Shown here: in pieces, positions 62,202-64,000 of the stretch | How the letters are laid out: the number at the start of each line of letters is the position of its first letter | Position numbering within the stretch: position 1 is the first letter of the stretch | DNA from: a bacterium | GTDB taxonomy: Bacteria; Desulfobacterota; DSWW01 | Direction of reading: 5' to 3' | DNA: 64,000 nucleotides | Assembly: GCA_028277985.1 (NCBI GenBank) | Contig: JANQFG010000109.1 | Coordinates: 1 to 64,000, forward strand | Notes under the pieces: model-generated | Told to the model about the DNA's origin: nothing | Seen by the model: only the letters and a program-made list of their open reading frames with translations | Databases searched by the model: none | Program-made: the position numbers and the translations under genes

Positions 62202-64000
62202 ATGCGGAGAATCGGAGCGGCACTTCTGGTCGTTGCCTGGGTCACGTGCTTTGGTCTTACCGGGTGTGGAGATGACGCGGATGCTCCTTTGAACATATCG
62301 GTCACGCCGGAGGAAATCGAGGGCGTGCAGGTGCGCTTCGATCTGACCGAAGACGCAGGGTTCTACGATTTCCCTTTTCCCACGGACCTCAGACAGAGAA
62401 GCGACGGAAGCGGCCTGGACCTTTCCGGCTATCCACGTGCAGGGGCCTTTCCATTCCAGAACCTGCCTGGCCAATATGTCCTCTTGGCCGCGAAGTGCAA
62501 GGGTTTCAGCCCTTCAACGGTATGCTACTTCCGCTTCGATGCATCGATCCGTACCGCCGCTTTGCCGGACCAGCCGCTGGAAACCCTTGACGCGGGATCT
62601 CCCGTCTACCTGGTCGATGTGGACCCCTCATCGCCCGAATACGGCAAGCGGTATCCGCTCCTCCTTCGCTTCTACCCTGAAGCGAAGAGCGCCCAGCCAT
62701 CCAATCTGTTGGCCCTGGCCCCACTCCCGGGTTTCGTTCTGAGACCGAATACGACCTATGCGGCTGTTGTGCTGCGATCCGTCACAGACGCGGCGGGTGA
62801 ACCGCTGGGCAGTCCTCTGGCTCTTCAGCAGCTCCTCCACGGACAGCCCCCCGCGGGAGCGGGCGGTTCGAGGGCCAGACAGGTATACCTGCCCCTAGCC
62901 GATTTCCTCGGGGATGAGGGTATTTCGCCCACCTCTATCGCCGCCGCCACGGTCTTCACGACCGGAGATCCGGTGGGAGACACGGCCCGCCTGTATGACC
63001 ACGTCGTCTCTCTTCCGACCCGGGAGCTTTCAACTCCCCTGGTTCTCACCCGGGAGTACGACGCCTACTACGTTCTTGAAGCCTCGTTCCATGCTCCCCA
63101 GTTTCAGAGGGGCACACCACCGTACCTTACCGGCGGAGAGATCGTCTTTGACCCGGACGGACGACCCGTGATGCAGAGGAACGAAGAGATCCCGATCGCC
63201 CTTGCGGTTCCGAAAGGACAGATGCCTGCCGAAGGATGGCCTCTTGTCATCTACATCCATGGGACCGGGGGAGTCTCCACCCAACTCGTGGACCGCGGAA
63301 GGTGGCCCGCTCCGGGTCAGCCGCCCCAGGAAGGAACCGGACCCGCCCTCACCTTCGCCTCTCGGGGCATCGCCACGGCAGGGTCCGCGCTGCCGGTGCA
63401 TCCACAGAGGACGGGACTGCTCGCGGGCATGGACTTCTACAACATCCTTCGGCCGCCTGCCACCCGCGACAACATGCGGCAGGGGATGGCAGAACAGGCC
63501 CTCTTCCTGCGGATGCTCCAGGAGCTCACGATAGATCCTCTCCTTTGCCCTGCCACCGATGCTTCCCTGGCTCAGGACGGGAGGATTCGGTTCGATACCC
63601 GCTACTTCTTCAGCATGGGCCAATCGCTGGGCAGCATGGTTCTCGACATCTGGGCTGCCTTCGAACACAACCTTTCCGCCGTCATCCCTTCGGGTACGGG
63701 AGGGCACTATGCTGCCGCCGGCCTCGAAATGCGAGGGATCCCGTTCATCGATTTCCTTCGCTTCGTCCTGGGCACCCCACAAGACGAGAAAATGGACATT
63801 TTCGACCCCTTCCTCAACATCATCATGCTCGCCTGGGGGTCCGTTGACCCGATCCACTATGCGAAGCATTACTTTCGTGACCCTCTTTCCGGAAGAGACC
63901 CGAAGCATGTGTTCATGTCCCAGGGATTCTATGACAGCTACTACAGCCCTCCATCGCAGAATGCATTCATCATTGCCGCCGGGCTTCAACTTGCGGGCGA
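62202..64000 (+). CDS. Lipoprotein alpha/beta hydrolase, 3' end outside window
   Basis: The frame stays open to the window end, giving at least 599 residues. Lipoprotein signal peptide MRRIGAALLVVAWVTCFG with lipobox LTGC, lipidated Cys at 22. A beta-rich N-terminal region (about 30-320) precedes an alpha/beta hydrolase core with the oxyanion segment VIYIHGTGG (about 350) and nucleophile elbow SMGQSLGSM, Ser near 475. GAGGAGA precedes ATG 62202. An envelope esterase or lipase-like enzyme, perhaps releasing acids for the catabolic genes upstream (inference). Confidence 0.82.
   Translation, partial: MRRIGAALLVVAWVTCFGLTGCGDDADAPLNISVTPEEIEGVQVRFDLTEDAGFYDFPFPTDLRQRSDGSGLDLSGYPRAGAFPFQNLPGQYVLLAAKCKGFSPSTVCYFRFDASIRTAALPDQPLETLDAGSPVYLVDVDPSSPEYGKRYPLLLRFYPEAKSAQPSNLLALAPLPGFVLRPNTTYAAVVLRSVTDAAGEPLGSPLALQQLLHGQPPAGAGGSRARQVYLPLADFLGDEGISPTSIAAATVFTTGDPVGDTARLYDHVVSLPTRELSTPLVLTREYDAYYVLEASFHAPQFQRGTPPYLTGGEIVFDPDGRPVMQRNEEIPIALAVPKGQMPAEGWPLVIYIHGTGGVSTQLVDRGRWPAPGQPPQEGTGPALTFASRGIATAGSALPVHPQRTGLLAGMDFYNILRPPATRDNMRQGMAEQALFLRMLQELTIDPLLCPATDASLAQDGRIRFDTRYFFSMGQSLGSMVLDIWAAFEHNLSAVIPSGTGGHYAAAGLEMRGIPFIDFLRFVLGTPQDEKMDIFDPFLNIIMLAWGSVDPIHYAKHYFRDPLSGRDPKHVFMSQGFYDSYYSPPSQNAFIIAAGLQLAG

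Noticed and set aside
1..64000. CRISPR arrays, tRNA or rRNA genes, prophage or integrase genes
   Set aside because: No regularly spaced direct repeats, no tRNA-like cloverleaf or rRNA sequence, and no integrase or phage structural gene was seen.

Overview
The window is about 64 kb of high-GC DNA, dense with genes and with no rRNA, tRNA or CRISPR. The gene content points to a strict anaerobe, most likely a deltaproteobacterial (Desulfobacterota-type) degrader of aromatic or other bulky carboxylic acids through CoA thioesters. The signs are oxygen-sensitive HgdB/BcrB-type dehydratase/reductase subunits with a giant ASKHA activase, several acyl-CoA dehydrogenases (ACADs) and acyl-CoA ligases, a phosphotransbutyrylase/butyrate kinase pair, ferredoxin-like proteins, and the 27-bp GGGGTCAGG... 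inverted repeat that I associate with such genomes. The taxonomic assignment is inference.

Layout. (1) 1-1383: 3' part of a sodium:solute symporter, then a perfect 27-bp inverted repeat. (2) 1473-14977: a giant activase on + meets, with interlocked stop codons, an eight-gene minus-strand operon. In transcription order it encodes a MerR-TetR fusion regulator, a short Old Yellow Enzyme with an Fe-S motif, a thiolase-like protein that seems to lack the nucleophilic Cys, a DUF35 Zn-ribbon/OB protein, an ACAD, an amidohydrolase, and BcrB-like and BcrC-like subunits. A consensus promoter lies just upstream. This is the best candidate for an undescribed pathway. (3) 15.5-22.7 kb: a surface propeller protein with calcium-binding repeats, a HDOD-PAS-hybrid histidine kinase-HPt fusion and an aldehyde dehydrogenase. 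(4) 22.9-34.3 kb: surface polysaccharide/lipid genes (two radical SAM proteins, a membrane sulfatase-fold enzyme, flippase, two methyltransferases, acyltransferase, polymerase/ligase) and a 30-residue membrane microprotein. (5) 34.5-41.2 kb: geranylgeranyl-reductase-like flavoprotein, SDR, membrane protein, then a PaaK-type ligase-ptb-ACT-buk set that would allow ATP formation from acyl-CoA. (6) 41.6-53.9 kb: a cysteine-cluster protein; a TetR gene with a perfect 20-bp operator followed by two paralogous Fe-S proteins, a HAD phosphatase and an SDR; a second TetR gene with its operator inside the promoter spacer, followed by a phosphoesterase, an unknown, a pentapeptide-repeat protein and an M24 peptidase-like protein; a small secreted protein; and another HAD hydrolase. 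(7) 53.9-64.0 kb: a DUF1329 envelope protein with a strong terminator, a lone alpha subunit of an ADP-forming acyl-CoA synthetase, and a + strand catabolic set (two adjacent ACADs, acyl-CoA synthetase, acetoacetate-decarboxylase-like protein, and a lipoprotein alpha/beta hydrolase running off the end).

Functionally, regions 2, 5 and 7 fit together. Ligases activate acids to CoA esters. ACADs, SDRs, the OYE-like enzyme and the ATP-driven radical enzyme carry out oxidation, reduction and dehydration. The thiolase-like/DUF35 pair probably cleaves C-C bonds, and ptb/buk or an ADP-forming synthetase recovers ATP. Substrates cannot be read from sequence.
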